Part shown: positions 34,332-42,554 of the stretch, in pieces | Numbering within the stretch: position 1 is the stretch's first letter | Layout of the letters: each line of letters opens with the position of its first letter | Assembly (NCBI RefSeq): GCF_021483235.1 | Contig: NZ_JAKEEC010000001.1 | Location: 339,708 to 403,707 of the forward strand | Source: Arthrobacter alkaliphilus | Lineage (GTDB): Bacteria; Actinomycetota; Actinomycetes; Actinomycetales; Micrococcaceae | Length of the DNA: 64,000 nucleotides | Reading direction: 5' to 3' | The notes under the pieces: model-generated | What the model saw: the letters and a program-made list of their open reading frames with translations, nothing else | Databases searched by the model: none | What the model was told of the DNA's origin: nothing | Made by a program: the position numbers and the translations under genes

Positions 34332-34766
34332 TCAGATGGCTGAATGGAGGGCTGCGGTAAGGCGGCCCAAGGTGTCATGAAGCTGCGCAAGCTCGGCGGG
34401 ACTCAGCCCTGCTGCGTCGGCAAGCCGCTGCGGCACGGCCCCGGCCCGTTCACTGAGGGCCCGGCCCTGGTCCGTCAAGTGAATTTCGACGCGACGCTCG
34501 TCCTCGGCCGAACGCCGGCGCTCCACCAGGCCCAAGGTTTCAAGCCTTTTGAGCAGTGGCGACAGGGTGCCGGAATCAAGTCCGAGTTCGGTACCCAGTT
34601 CCCGGACGCTTCGAGGCTCGTCTTCCCAGAGAACCAACATCACCAGGTATTGCGGATATGTCAGTCCAAGCTCATCCAGCACTGGCCGGTAGACCGCGGT
34701 GGCCGCCTTCGAAGCGGAATACAGCGCGAAACAGACCTGGTGGTTGAGACGGGGCGCTTCAGTCAT
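34332..34766 (-). CDS. ohrR: MarR family redox-sensing regulator (OhrR-like)
   Basis: 144-residue winged-helix repressor. The reactive cysteine of OhrR is seen as C12 in QVCFALYSASKA, the DNA-recognition segment is LGLDSGTLSPLLKRLETLGLVER (about 60-82) and the wing follows with RSAEDERRVEIHLT. Oxidation of the Cys by organic peroxides releases DNA in this family. The ATG at 34766 was chosen because the family starts near it; an upstream GTG at 34772 would add two residues. Candidate operator CAATTCAATTG lies 19 bases upstream. Confidence 0.9.
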   Translation of the reverse strand: MTEAPRLNHQVCFALYSASKAATAVYRPVLDELGLTYPQYLVMLVLWEDEPRSVRELGTELGLDSGTLSPLLKRLETLGLVERRRSAEDERRVEIHLTDQGRALSERAGAVPQRLADAAGLSPAELAQLHDTLGRLTAALHSAI

Positions 34767-34784
34767 GAACACAACGGTAGCTCA

Positions 34785-34795
34785 CAATTCAATTG
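34785..34795. promoter_or_regulatory. OhrR-type operator candidate
   Basis: CAATTCAATTG is a perfect 5-bp inverted repeat around one base, the AATT-type half-sites known for OhrR boxes. It is 19 bases upstream of the ohrR ATG and overlaps the likely promoter, so it would mediate autorepression and control of ohr. Confidence 0.5.
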
Positions 34796-34835
34796 CGCAC
34801 AACTCAATCAGCCCCGGACCCCCACACACCTCCCG

Positions 34836-35059
34836 CCGGCCACACCCAAACCCCCACTCACATCCCGCCGGCCACACCCAAACCCCCACTCACATATCAC
34901 CGGCCACACCCAAACCCCCCCTCACATATCACCGGCCACACCCAAACCCCCCCTCACATATCACCGGCCACACCCAAACCCCCCCTCACATATCACCGGC
35001 CACACCCAAACCCCCACTCACATATCACCGGCCACACCCAAACCCCCGGTCACATATGC
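34836..35059. repeat. Tandem array A: seven 32-bp units
   Basis: CCGGCCACACCCAAACCCCC recurs seven times with starts at 34836, 34868, 34900, 34932, 34964, 34996 and 35028, an exact 32-bp period. Between copies lies mostly CTCACATATCA. The first two units have CATCCCG instead of CATATCA, and the last unit runs into unique sequence after 35050. On the minus strand each unit is G-rich (GGGGG, TTT, GGGTGTGG, CCGG). There are no spacers of variable sequence, so it is not a CRISPR array. No gene is supported here. Confidence 0.95.
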
Positions 35060-35135
35060 GTCGGGGCGGCGGCCAATCGAGCAAGCGGTGCGCCGGGAGG
35101 AGGTGATCCACGGGAGAATTCTCGGCCTTTGGACC

Positions 35136-35479
35136 AGACGTGACCGGGCATCCGCCGTACGACCCCCAGACGTGACCGGGCATCCGCCGCTCAACCCCCA
35201 GACGTGCCCGGGCATCCGCCGCACAACCCCCAGACGTGACCGGGCATCCGCCGTACGACCCCCAGACGTGACCGGGCATCCGCCGTACGACCCCCAGACG
35301 TGACCGGGCATCCGCCGTACGACCCCCAGACGTGACCGGGCATCCGCCGCTCAACCCCCAGACGTGACCGGGCATCCGCCGTACGACCCCCGGACGTGAC
35401 CGGGCGTCCGCGATTCCACCCACCAAAAGTGACCGGGCGTCCGCCGCTCAACCACCAGAAGTGACCGGGCGTCCTCGGT
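35136..35479. repeat. Tandem array B: about eleven 32-bp units
   Basis: TGACCGGGCATCCGCC or a close variant starts at 35141, 35173, 35205, 35237, 35269, 35301, 35333, 35365, 35397, 35430 and 35462: a 32-bp period with a single 33-base step. Units differ mainly in a 5-base block (GTACG, GCTCA or GCACA) before ACCCCCAGA. The last three units are degenerate (GCGTCC, CACCAAAA), and the array runs into the stop codon of the M20 gene at 35480. It has no open-frame signal beyond what the absence of stops in the unit gives. Confidence 0.95.
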
Positions 35480-36679
35480 TCAGAGGTCGCGGATGGTTCG
35501 CAGCGCGGCGGCGGTCAGGACCTGGATCGCGAAGCCGAGGGCACGCTCATCCACAATGAAGTCACCACGGTGGAGATCGTATTCCTCGCCGCCGGGCGTG
35601 TGGGTTCCGAGCCGCATCATGGCCCCGGGCAGGTCGGCCAGGAACCAGGCGAAGTCCTCGCCGCCCATGGACTGCGGTGTCAGGACGACGGCATGCTCGC
35701 CGAGTTCCGCACGGGCCGCGGCCTCGATGACGGCAGTTTCGTTTTCTGAGTTGACCACGGGAGGGACGCCGCGGGTGTGCTCGAGGTGTACATCCACTCC
35801 GTAGGGCGCCGCAACTTGCTGCACGACGTCGTCGAGCAACTCCCCTGCGCTGTGCCACGCGTCCCTGTCGAGGCAGCGCATCGTGCCGGCCATGTAGCCG
35901 CTGGCGGGGATGGCGTTGGGTGCGGAGCCTGCGCTGATCTGGCCCCACACCACCGAGACGCCGCTGCGCACATCCACCCGACGGGACAGCACGGCCGGGA
36001 CGTTGACGGCGATTTGGGCCAGCGCGAAGACCAGGTCTTCGGTCAAATGCGGACGCGAAGTATGGCCGCCGCGTCCGGTCAGTTCAATCTTGATGGTGTC
36101 GGACGCCGAGGTGATGGCGCCGATGCGCGTGCCGATCTTGCCGACGTTGATCCGCGGATCGCAGTGCAGTGCAAGAATTCGCGGAACGCCCTGGAGCACG
36201 CCCTGCTCGATGCAGGAAAGCGCACCGCCCGGCATGGTTTCCTCCGCGGGCTGGAAGATGATGCGTACAGTGCCGCCCAGGGGAGATTCCTGGTGCATGG
36301 CGTGAAGGACCAGGGCAATGCCAAGCATGCTCGTGGTATGGACATCGTGCCCGCAGGCGTGGGTGACTCCGTGGTTCTTCGACGCGAAGGGCAGGCCGGT
36401 CTCTTCGATGATGGGGAGGGCGTCAATGTCTCCGCGCAGGGCCGTGGCGATGGGCCCCTCGCCGACGTCGACCGTCAGGCCCGAGCCTTCCAGCCGGCGG
36501 GGTTCGAGCCCCGCCGCTTCGAGCCTTTCAACCAGCTTGTCGGTCGTACGGAATTCCTTGAAGGAAAGTTCGGGGTGCGCATGAAGGTCCCTCCGGAATT
36601 CGATGAGTTCCGGCAAGAGATCGTCAAGCCATGGCTTCACCACTGGGGTGGGCTCGGTTTCGGTAGTGAAATTGCGCAC
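35480..36679 (-). CDS. M20 family amidohydrolase/peptidase
   Basis: 399-residue metal-dependent hydrolase of the M20D (hippurate hydrolase/aminoacylase-like) group. The N-terminal RRDLHAHPELSF (about 29-40), the metal-binding CGHDVHTT (about 109-116), FQPAEE with the catalytic Glu and GGEDFAWF near 345 are all present. It cleaves N-acyl amino acids or similar amides; the substrate is unknown. The GTG at 36679 follows a TAGAGT hexamer by 6 bases (leaderless). Tandem array B begins right after the stop. Confidence 0.92.
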   Translation of the reverse strand: MRNFTTETEPTPVVKPWLDDLLPELIEFRRDLHAHPELSFKEFRTTDKLVERLEAAGLEPRRLEGSGLTVDVGEGPIATALRGDIDALPIIEETGLPFASKNHGVTHACGHDVHTTSMLGIALVLHAMHQESPLGGTVRIIFQPAEETMPGGALSCIEQGVLQGVPRILALHCDPRINVGKIGTRIGAITSASDTIKIELTGRGGHTSRPHLTEDLVFALAQIAVNVPAVLSRRVDVRSGVSVVWGQISAGSAPNAIPASGYMAGTMRCLDRDAWHSAGELLDDVVQQVAAPYGVDVHLEHTRGVPPVVNSENETAVIEAAARAELGEHAVVLTPQSMGGEDFAWFLADLPGAMMRLGTHTPGGEEYDLHRGDFIVDERALGFAIQVLTAAALRTIRDL

Positions 36680-36685
36680 CTCACA

Positions 36686-36691
36686 ACTCTA
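36686..36691 (-). promoter_or_regulatory. -10 element for the M20 gene (leaderless)
   Basis: TAGAGT on the minus strand ends 6 bases before the GTG at 36679. Confidence 0.5.
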
Positions 36692-36756
36692 GCCATCCAC
36701 GCGCCCCGAATAACGAAAGGGGTCTCTTGGTTACGGATAACGCCGCAAAGAGGCCG

Positions 36757-37890
36757 CTAAAGAACGTCCGTGTCTCCGCTGGCCTTGAGCGCGTCCACGG
36801 CGCCCTTGACCCGCTGGGCATGCTCCTTCGTGGTGACAAGCAGCGCGTCCGGCGTGTCGACGATGACGACGTCCTTGATCCCGATCAAGGCGATCACGCG
36901 CTTCGTGTCGGACACAACCACGCCGCTTGCGTTCTCGGTGAACACGCGGGCGCCTTCACCGAGGACCGTCACCTCATCGACGTCGCCGGCATTGTTGAGG
37001 CGGCCGATCGCGGCGAAGTCTCCGACGTCGTCCCAGCGGAAAGTACCGGGCACGACGGCGACATCCCCCGCCGCCGCCGCGGGCTCGGCCACGGCGTAGT
37101 CAATCGCGATCTTCGGCAGGGTGGGCCATACCCGGGCTGTCACTTCATTGCGTTCCGGGGTGTCCCATGCGTCGGCAATCTCCTGCAGCCCGGCAAACAG
37201 AACCGGCTGGTTCGCCTCCAGGTGCTTGAGCATGAGGGCGACGGGGGCGACGAACATGCCGGCGTTCCAGATGTAGTCGCCCGTCTCGAGGTACTTCTGG
37301 GCAATGTCCTCGCTCGGCTTCTCAACGAATTCGACGACGGCGTGCGCGTTCGGCGCGTCGTCGATGTTGAGCAAGTCGCCGGTACGGATGTAACCGAACC
37401 CGGTCGAGGGGTGCGTGGGCTTGATGCCGATGGTGACGATTTTTCCGGCAGCCGCCGTGTGGATGGCCTCGCGGACGGTTTCCTGGAAGAGGTCGTCCGG
37501 GCTGATGACATGGTCGGCAGCGAAGGAACCCATGATGGTGTTGGGGTCTCGACGGTGCAGGATGGCGGCGGCGAGGCCGATCGCCGCCCCGGAGTCCTTC
37601 GGTTCGCTCTCGAGGACCAGCTCGTTGTCGCCTACTTCGGGGAGCTGGCGGCAGACGGCAACCCGGTGCGCGACGCCGGTAACCACCAGTACGCGGTTGC
37701 CGGCCAAGGGTTCGAGGCGGTCGTACGTAGCCCGCAGGAGCGTGCTGCCCGAACCCGTGAGGTCGTGCAGGAATTTGGGCGCAGCAGCGCGCGAAAGGGG
37801 CCACAGGCGCGTGCCGACTCCGCCGGCCGGAATAACCGCATGGAAGTGGCGCAATGGCGATTCGGGGCTTGCTGCGTTTTCAATACTCAC
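36757..37890 (-). CDS. manC: Mannose-1-phosphate guanylyltransferase
   Basis: 377-residue nucleotidyltransferase making GDP-mannose from GTP and mannose 1-phosphate, for glycolipids and glycans such as phosphatidylinositol mannosides. The signature loop PAGGVGTRLWPLSR (about 21-34), PKFL, and FAADHVI with the metal-binding Asp are present. It is the single-domain form without the phosphomannose-isomerase domain of bifunctional ManC. The GTG at 37890 has AAGGTG 6 bases upstream. Divergent from sdhCDAB. Confidence 0.92.
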   Translation of the reverse strand: MSIENAASPESPLRHFHAVIPAGGVGTRLWPLSRAAAPKFLHDLTGSGSTLLRATYDRLEPLAGNRVLVVTGVAHRVAVCRQLPEVGDNELVLESEPKDSGAAIGLAAAILHRRDPNTIMGSFAADHVISPDDLFQETVREAIHTAAAGKIVTIGIKPTHPSTGFGYIRTGDLLNIDDAPNAHAVVEFVEKPSEDIAQKYLETGDYIWNAGMFVAPVALMLKHLEANQPVLFAGLQEIADAWDTPERNEVTARVWPTLPKIAIDYAVAEPAAAAGDVAVVPGTFRWDDVGDFAAIGRLNNAGDVDEVTVLGEGARVFTENASGVVVSDTKRVIALIGIKDVVIVDTPDALLVTTKEHAQRVKGAVDALKASGDTDVL

Positions 37891-38011
37891 CGCAACACCT
37901 TATCCGACACCTGCGCCAGAGCCGCTTTGTGGTCTTCGTCTCATGATCGTGGCGAAAAGGCCGGAAATCAGGCGAACACCCGCAATCTCGTTACAACAAG
38001 GGGTACCTAAA

Positions 38012-38040
38012 TTGAATAAGCTGTGAGCGAAGCCTAGATT
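38012..38040 (+). promoter_or_regulatory. Candidate promoter for sdhCDAB
   Basis: TTGAAT (38012-38017) and TAGATT (38035-38040) are separated by 17 bases. A TAGGCT directly follows (38041-38046) and forms, with AGCCTA, a 6-bp inverted repeat at 38031-38046 that overlaps the -10 and could be an operator. Transcription would start near 38047, giving a leader of about 80 bases. Confidence 0.5.
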
Positions 38041-38127
38041 TAGGCTGAGCTACGAGTGCTCTCGCAGCTGGCGTTTCCCCGCATGGATCCCGTGCCAGCG
38101 CCGCTGTGTTGCAGGAAGGTTTATTCA

Positions 38128-38508
38128 GTGCCGACAAAACCAGCTGGCACCTTGTACCGCGGCCGTGAAGGCATGTGGTCCTGGGTTGGACACCGCATTA
38201 CCGGTGTTGTGATCTTTTTCTTCTTGTTGGTCCATGTGCTGGACACCTCACTGGTGCGCGTGTCTCCGGAGGCCTACACCGCCGTCATCGGCGCCTACAA
38301 GAACCCCCTCATGGCCCTGGGCGAAACGGGGCTCGTCGCAGCGATCGTTTTCCACGCCTTCAATGGCCTGCGCGTCATCGCCATTGACTTCTGGAAGAAG
38401 GGCGCCAAGTACCAGCGCCAGATGCTGTGGGCGGTCCTGATCTTGTGGCTGGTCACTTTCGGGGCCTTCGCCATCCGCCACCTATCCCTCGCACTGGGAG
38501 GCCACTAA
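38128..38508 (+). CDS. sdhC: Succinate dehydrogenase cytochrome b556 subunit
   Basis: 126-residue membrane anchor with three hydrophobic segments (about 22-45, 60-82, 97-117). The conserved SWVGHRITGVV segment contains Ser and Arg that line the quinone site; a haem-ligand His (HAF near 75) is in helix 2. The GTG at 38128 has AGGAAGG 8 bases upstream; the longer open frame upstream is leader. First gene of sdhCDAB. Confidence 0.94.
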   Translation: MPTKPAGTLYRGREGMWSWVGHRITGVVIFFFLLVHVLDTSLVRVSPEAYTAVIGAYKNPLMALGETGLVAAIVFHAFNGLRVIAIDFWKKGAKYQRQMLWAVLILWLVTFGAFAIRHLSLALGGH

Positions 38509-38511
38509 GCC

Positions 38512-38991
38512 ATGAGTACTGACATTCAAAGCCCGCGCAGCGGAAAGATCGGCAGCGGGAAGATTGCTCCGCAGTACCGTCGCGGCCCGGGGTCCAAGGG
38601 GAACTTCGAGATGTTCGCGTGGCTGTTCATGCGGCTCTCCGGTGTCGTGCTCGTGATTCTCATTTTCGGCCACCTGTTCGTGAACCTCATGGTGGGCGAG
38701 GGCATCCATGGCATCGACTTCGGCTTCGTAGCCGGCAAGTGGGCCGACCCGTTCTGGCAGTTCTGGGACTTGGCCATGCTGTGGCTCGCCATGCTGCACG
38801 GCACCAACGGCGTCCGTACCATCATCAACGACTACGCAGAGAAGGACGCAACCCGCCTTTGGCTCAAGGTGGTCCTTTACGCGGCGACGGTCGTCATCGT
38901 TGTTCTCGGCACCTTGGTGATCTTCACGTTCAACCCGTGCCCCGTCGCCAACGGCGTTCAGCTGCCCGGCGGGTTCTGCCCGGCGCCGTAG
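38512..38991 (+). CDS. sdhD: Succinate dehydrogenase hydrophobic membrane anchor subunit
   Basis: 159-residue anchor with three hydrophobic segments (about 43-65, 85-105, 120-142) after a basic N-terminus. FGHLFVNLM holds a candidate haem-ligand His. It begins 3 bases after sdhC. A 91-base gap with an RBS (AGAGAGAAAG) precedes sdhA. Confidence 0.93.
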   Translation: MSTDIQSPRSGKIGSGKIAPQYRRGPGSKGNFEMFAWLFMRLSGVVLVILIFGHLFVNLMVGEGIHGIDFGFVAGKWADPFWQFWDLAMLWLAMLHGTNGVRTIINDYAEKDATRLWLKVVLYAATVVIVVLGTLVIFTFNPCPVANGVQLPGGFCPAP

Positions 38992-39082
38992 CGCTCCGCT
39001 GCACCGCCGGCGTGGCCGGCTGTGCCCAACACGCGGAGCAGGCTCCGCCGACCATCTGACTTAGAGAGAAAGAGCATCTGGT

Positions 39083-40882
39083 ATGCAGGTCCATAAGTAC
39101 GACGTCGTTATTGTCGGTGCCGGCGGCGCCGGCATGCGCGCCGCGATCGAATCCGGCCAGCGCGCACGCACCGCAGTACTGACCAAGCTCTACCCCACCC
39201 GGTCCCACACCGGCGCAGCCCAGGGCGGCATGTGTGCAGCCCTCGCCAACGTCGAAGAGGACAACTGGGAGTGGCACACGTTCGACACCATCAAGGGTGG
39301 CGACTACCTGGTTGACCAGGATGCGGCCGAGGTCATGGCCAAGGAAGCCATCGACGCCGTGCTGGACCTGGAGAAGATGGGCTTGCCGTTCAACCGCACG
39401 CCCGAAGGCCGCATTGACCAGCGCCGTTTCGGTGGCCACACCCGTGACCACGGGAAGGCTCCGGTCCGCCGCGCCTGCTATGCAGCAGACCGCACCGGCC
39501 ACATGATCCTGCAGACGCTGTACCAAAACTGCGTCAAGCACAACGTCGAGTTCTACAACGAGTACTACGTCCTGGACCTCCTGACCGTCGAGGAAGACGC
39601 CGTCCGCGAAGACGGGACGCCGTACAAGCAGAAGCGCGTTGCCGGCGTCGTGTCCTACGACCTCGCCTCCGGTGAACTGCACGTTTTCCAGGCCAAGTCC
39701 GTGGTGTTCGCCTCGGGCGGCGCGGGCAAGGTTTTCAAGACCACCTCCAACGCCCACACCTTGACCGGTGATGGCATGGGCATCGCTTTCCGCCGCGGAA
39801 TCCCGCTGGAGGACATGGAGTTCTTCCAGTTCCACCCGACCGGTCTCGCCGGCCTGGGCATCCTCCTCTCGGAAGCTGCCCGTGGCGAAGGCGCGATCCT
39901 GCGCAACTCCGAGGGTGAGCGCTTCATGGAGCGCTACGCTCCCACCATCAAGGACCTCGCTCCCCGCGACATCGTGGCCCGCTCCATGGCGAACGAAGTC
40001 CGCGAGGGACGCGGCTGTGGCCCGAACAAGGACTACGTCCTCCTGGACCTGACCCACCTCGAGCCTGCCCACATTGACGCGAAGCTCCCGGACATCACCG
40101 AATTTGCCCGCACCTACCTCGGCGTCGAGCCGTACACGGAGCCGGTTCCGGTGTTCCCGACGGCGCACTACGCCATGGGCGGCATCCCCACCAACATCAG
40201 CACCGAGGTCCTTCAGGACAACGACACGATCGTGCCGGGCCTGTACGCGGCCGGCGAGGTTGCTTGTGTCTCGGTGCACGGCTCCAACCGCTTGGGTACC
40301 AACTCCCTGCTGGACATCAACGTCTTTGGCAAGCGTGCCGGCATTGCCGCGGCCGAATACGCAAAGACGGCTGACTTCGTGGAACTTCCGGAAGCCCCGG
40401 AGGCATACGCGCTTGACCTGCTGAACCACGTCCGCACTTCCGACGGCGGCGAGCGGGTTGCCGCAATCCGCAAGGAACTGCAGGACACCATGGATGCCAA
40501 CATGCAGGTGTTCCGTACCGCGGAGACCCTGAACCAAGTGCTCACCGACATCGCGGCCCTCGAAGAGCGCTACCAGCGCATCACCGTCCAGGACAAGGGA
40601 AAGCGCTTCAACCTTGACTTGCTGGAAGCTGTGGAACTGGGCTTCCTGCTGGAACTGGCCAAGGTCATGACCGTCGCTGCCTTGCACCGCGAGGAGTCCC
40701 GCGGAGGCCACTTCCGGGAAGACTTCCCGGAGCGCGACGACGAAAAATTCATGAAGCATTCCATGGCGTATAAGGATGAGCACGCCCCGGCGGACGGATC
40801 TGCGGAAGCAATCGCGGGCATCCGGCTCGGCACCAAGCCTGTTGTCTTTACGCGCTACGAGCCGATGGTGAGGAAGTACTAA
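39083..40882 (+). CDS. sdhA: Succinate dehydrogenase flavoprotein subunit
   Basis: 599-residue catalytic subunit that oxidises succinate to fumarate. The FAD Rossmann motif VIVGAGGAGMRAAIE is at 9-23, the FAD-linked His is H42 in RSHTGAAQGG, and the active-site HxxxR region (GGHTRDHGKAPVRR, about 121-134) is intact. Standard length. The stop is directly followed by the sdhB ATG with 1 base between. Confidence 0.97.
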   Translation: MQVHKYDVVIVGAGGAGMRAAIESGQRARTAVLTKLYPTRSHTGAAQGGMCAALANVEEDNWEWHTFDTIKGGDYLVDQDAAEVMAKEAIDAVLDLEKMGLPFNRTPEGRIDQRRFGGHTRDHGKAPVRRACYAADRTGHMILQTLYQNCVKHNVEFYNEYYVLDLLTVEEDAVREDGTPYKQKRVAGVVSYDLASGELHVFQAKSVVFASGGAGKVFKTTSNAHTLTGDGMGIAFRRGIPLEDMEFFQFHPTGLAGLGILLSEAARGEGAILRNSEGERFMERYAPTIKDLAPRDIVARSMANEVREGRGCGPNKDYVLLDLTHLEPAHIDAKLPDITEFARTYLGVEPYTEPVPVFPTAHYAMGGIPTNISTEVLQDNDTIVPGLYAAGEVACVSVHGSNRLGTNSLLDINVFGKRAGIAAAEYAKTADFVELPEAPEAYALDLLNHVRTSDGGERVAAIRKELQDTMDANMQVFRTAETLNQVLTDIAALEERYQRITVQDKGKRFNLDLLEAVELGFLLELAKVMTVAALHREESRGGHFREDFPERDDEKFMKHSMAYKDEHAPADGSAEAIAGIRLGTKPVVFTRYEPMVRKY

Positions 40883-40883
40883 G

Positions 40884-41666
40884 ATGTCTGCTGAACTTGC
40901 TGAGCCAGCATCCAAGATCGAACTGCCCGCGCACATTGGTGGAGGCGGGGAAATTCCCACCTTCAACATCACGCTGCGGGTGCGACGCTACAACCCCGAG
41001 GTCTCGGAAGAGGCGGCGTGGGAAGACCACCAGTTGACGATGTACGGCACGGACCGCGTGCTGGACGCCTTGCACAAGATCAAATGGGAAATCGATGGCT
41101 CGCTGTCGTTCCGCCGTTCCTGCGCACACGGCGTTTGCGGTTCCGACGCCATGCGCATCAACGGCCGCAACCGCCTTGCGTGCAAGACCCTGCTGAAGGA
41201 CCTGGACACCTCCAAGCCCATCACTGTTGAACCGATCAAGGGCCTCCCGGTGGAGAAGGACCTGATCGTGGACATGGAGCCGTTCTTCCAGTCCTTCCGC
41301 GAGGTCATGCCGTTCCTGATCAACAAGGGCCACGAGCCCACCAAGGAACGTCTGCAGTCGGTGGAGGACCGTGAGCGGTTCGACGACACCACCAAGTGCA
41401 TCCTCTGCGCCGCGTGCACCTCGTCCTGCCCCGTGTTCTGGACGGACGGCCAGTACTTCGGCCCGGCCGCCATTGTGAACGCGCACCGGTTCATCTTCGA
41501 TTCCCGCGACGATGCAGGCGACATGCGCTTGGAGATCCTCAACGACAAGGAAGGCGTGTGGCGCTGCCGCACCACCTTCAACTGCTCGGAAGCTTGCCCC
41601 CGCGGCATCCAGGTCACCCAGGCCATCGCCGAGGTCAAGCAGGCCATCCTGGCACGCAAGATCTAG
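40884..41666 (+). CDS. sdhB: Succinate dehydrogenase iron-sulfur subunit
   Basis: 260-residue subunit carrying three clusters. The 2Fe-2S ligands are C80, C85, D88 and C100 (the third ligand is Asp, as in many actinobacterial enzymes), the 4Fe-4S set is C172, C175, C178 and C238, and the 3Fe-4S set includes C182, C228 and C234. It transfers electrons from SdhA FAD to the membrane quinone. Last gene of the operon. Confidence 0.97.
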   Translation: MSAELAEPASKIELPAHIGGGGEIPTFNITLRVRRYNPEVSEEAAWEDHQLTMYGTDRVLDALHKIKWEIDGSLSFRRSCAHGVCGSDAMRINGRNRLACKTLLKDLDTSKPITVEPIKGLPVEKDLIVDMEPFFQSFREVMPFLINKGHEPTKERLQSVEDRERFDDTTKCILCAACTSSCPVFWTDGQYFGPAAIVNAHRFIFDSRDDAGDMRLEILNDKEGVWRCRTTFNCSEACPRGIQVTQAIAEVKQAILARKI

Positions 41667-41684
41667 TCCGGAATTCAAAATACG

Positions 41685-41727
41685 ACGACGACGGCGGCGT
41701 CCCCTAGGCGGGGTCCGCCGTCGTCGT
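41685..41727 (+). terminator. Terminator of sdhCDAB
   Basis: ACGACGACGGCGG (41685-41697) and CCGCCGTCGTCGT (41715-41727) make a perfect 13-bp stem with a nested CCCC/GGGG pair in the loop, followed by TGTTT. It starts 18 bases after the sdhB stop. Confidence 0.85.
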
Positions 41728-41780
41728 TGTTTAAGGATCGCCCGGGATGCCGGGCTACCCGCACAACGAAAGGCGGACAG

Positions 41781-42545
41781 GTGTCCAAATCCATGAAGGT
41801 CAGCTTCGAAGGCAGCACCGGGGACCTACTTGCAGGGATCGTGGATGTTCCTGAGGGCCCCGTCCGGGGCTGGGGTGTGTTCTCCCATGGTTTGACGCTC
41901 GGAAAGGACAGCCCGTCGGCCTCGCGCATCTGCAAGCGTTTGGCGGATCTCGGCGTCGGCATGCTTCGCTTCGACAACCTCGGACTGGGCGACTCCGCCG
42001 GTGATTGGTCCGCTGGATCGTTCAGCGTGAAAGTGGCTGACACCATCCGCGCCGCCGGGTTCATGCGGGCCGAAGGCAAGGAAATCTCCCTGCTCGTAGG
42101 CCACTCCTTCGGCGGGGCGGCTGTGCTGGCTGCCGCGCTCAGCCTCCCCGAGGTACGGGCCGTCGCGACTGTGGGTGCCCCCTTCCAGCCGAGGCACGTG
42201 GAGCACATGTTCGACGCCGAAGTCAGCACGATCCTCAGCGAGGGCAGCGCTGAGGTCAACTTGGGCGGAAGGCGTATGGAAGTCCGCCGGCACTTTGTGG
42301 AGGACGTGGAGAGGGCCGACCTCAGGGACTGCATCCGGACCCTGCACAGGCCCCTCATGGTGCTGCACTCCCCCACGGACAACACCGTCGGCATCGACAA
42401 CGCCAGCGAAATCTTCCAGACCGCACGGCACCCGCGGAGCTTCATTTCACTCGAAGGCAGCGACCACCTGCTGACAGGCAAAGGACAAGCTGCCCGGGTC
42501 GCTGGGATTATCTCGGCCTGGGCCGAGCAGTACCTGGGCGACTAG
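41781..42545 (+). CDS. Alpha/beta hydrolase
   Basis: 254-residue serine hydrolase. The nucleophile elbow GHSFGG holds the Ser (about S105), with an oxyanion HG motif in VFSHGLTLGKD; a late Asp (HSPTDN) and His (GSDHLL) complete the triad. It resembles the hydrolase half of bacterial alpha/beta hydrolase-OsmC fusions, but no OsmC domain is fused here. Substrate unknown. The GTG at 41781 lies about 50 bases after the sdhB terminator and has an AAGG about 8-11 bases upstream. Confidence 0.85.
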   Translation: MSKSMKVSFEGSTGDLLAGIVDVPEGPVRGWGVFSHGLTLGKDSPSASRICKRLADLGVGMLRFDNLGLGDSAGDWSAGSFSVKVADTIRAAGFMRAEGKEISLLVGHSFGGAAVLAAALSLPEVRAVATVGAPFQPRHVEHMFDAEVSTILSEGSAEVNLGGRRMEVRRHFVEDVERADLRDCIRTLHRPLMVLHSPTDNTVGIDNASEIFQTARHPRSFISLEGSDHLLTGKGQAARVAGIISAWAEQYLGD

Positions 42546-42554
42546 CGCGAGCCT

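Noticed and set aside
34344..35303. A 319-codon open frame on the plus strand through array A
   Set aside because: It runs antisense through ohrR and then through tandem repeats that simply lack stops. All three plus frames are open across array A, as expected for a stop-free 32-bp unit, and there is no ribosome site.
35025..35426. Open frames on the minus strand through array B, with a 32-residue repeat
   Set aside because: All three minus frames are open because the 32-bp unit lacks stops; the apparent peptide repeat (three units per 32 residues) is a by-product of the DNA period.
34836..35479. CRISPR array
   Set aside because: Units are directly adjacent without unique spacers and no cas genes occur in the window.
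38930..40972. A 680-codon minus-strand frame opposite sdhA
   Set aside because: Antisense shadow of a highly conserved, codon-biased gene in GC-rich DNA.
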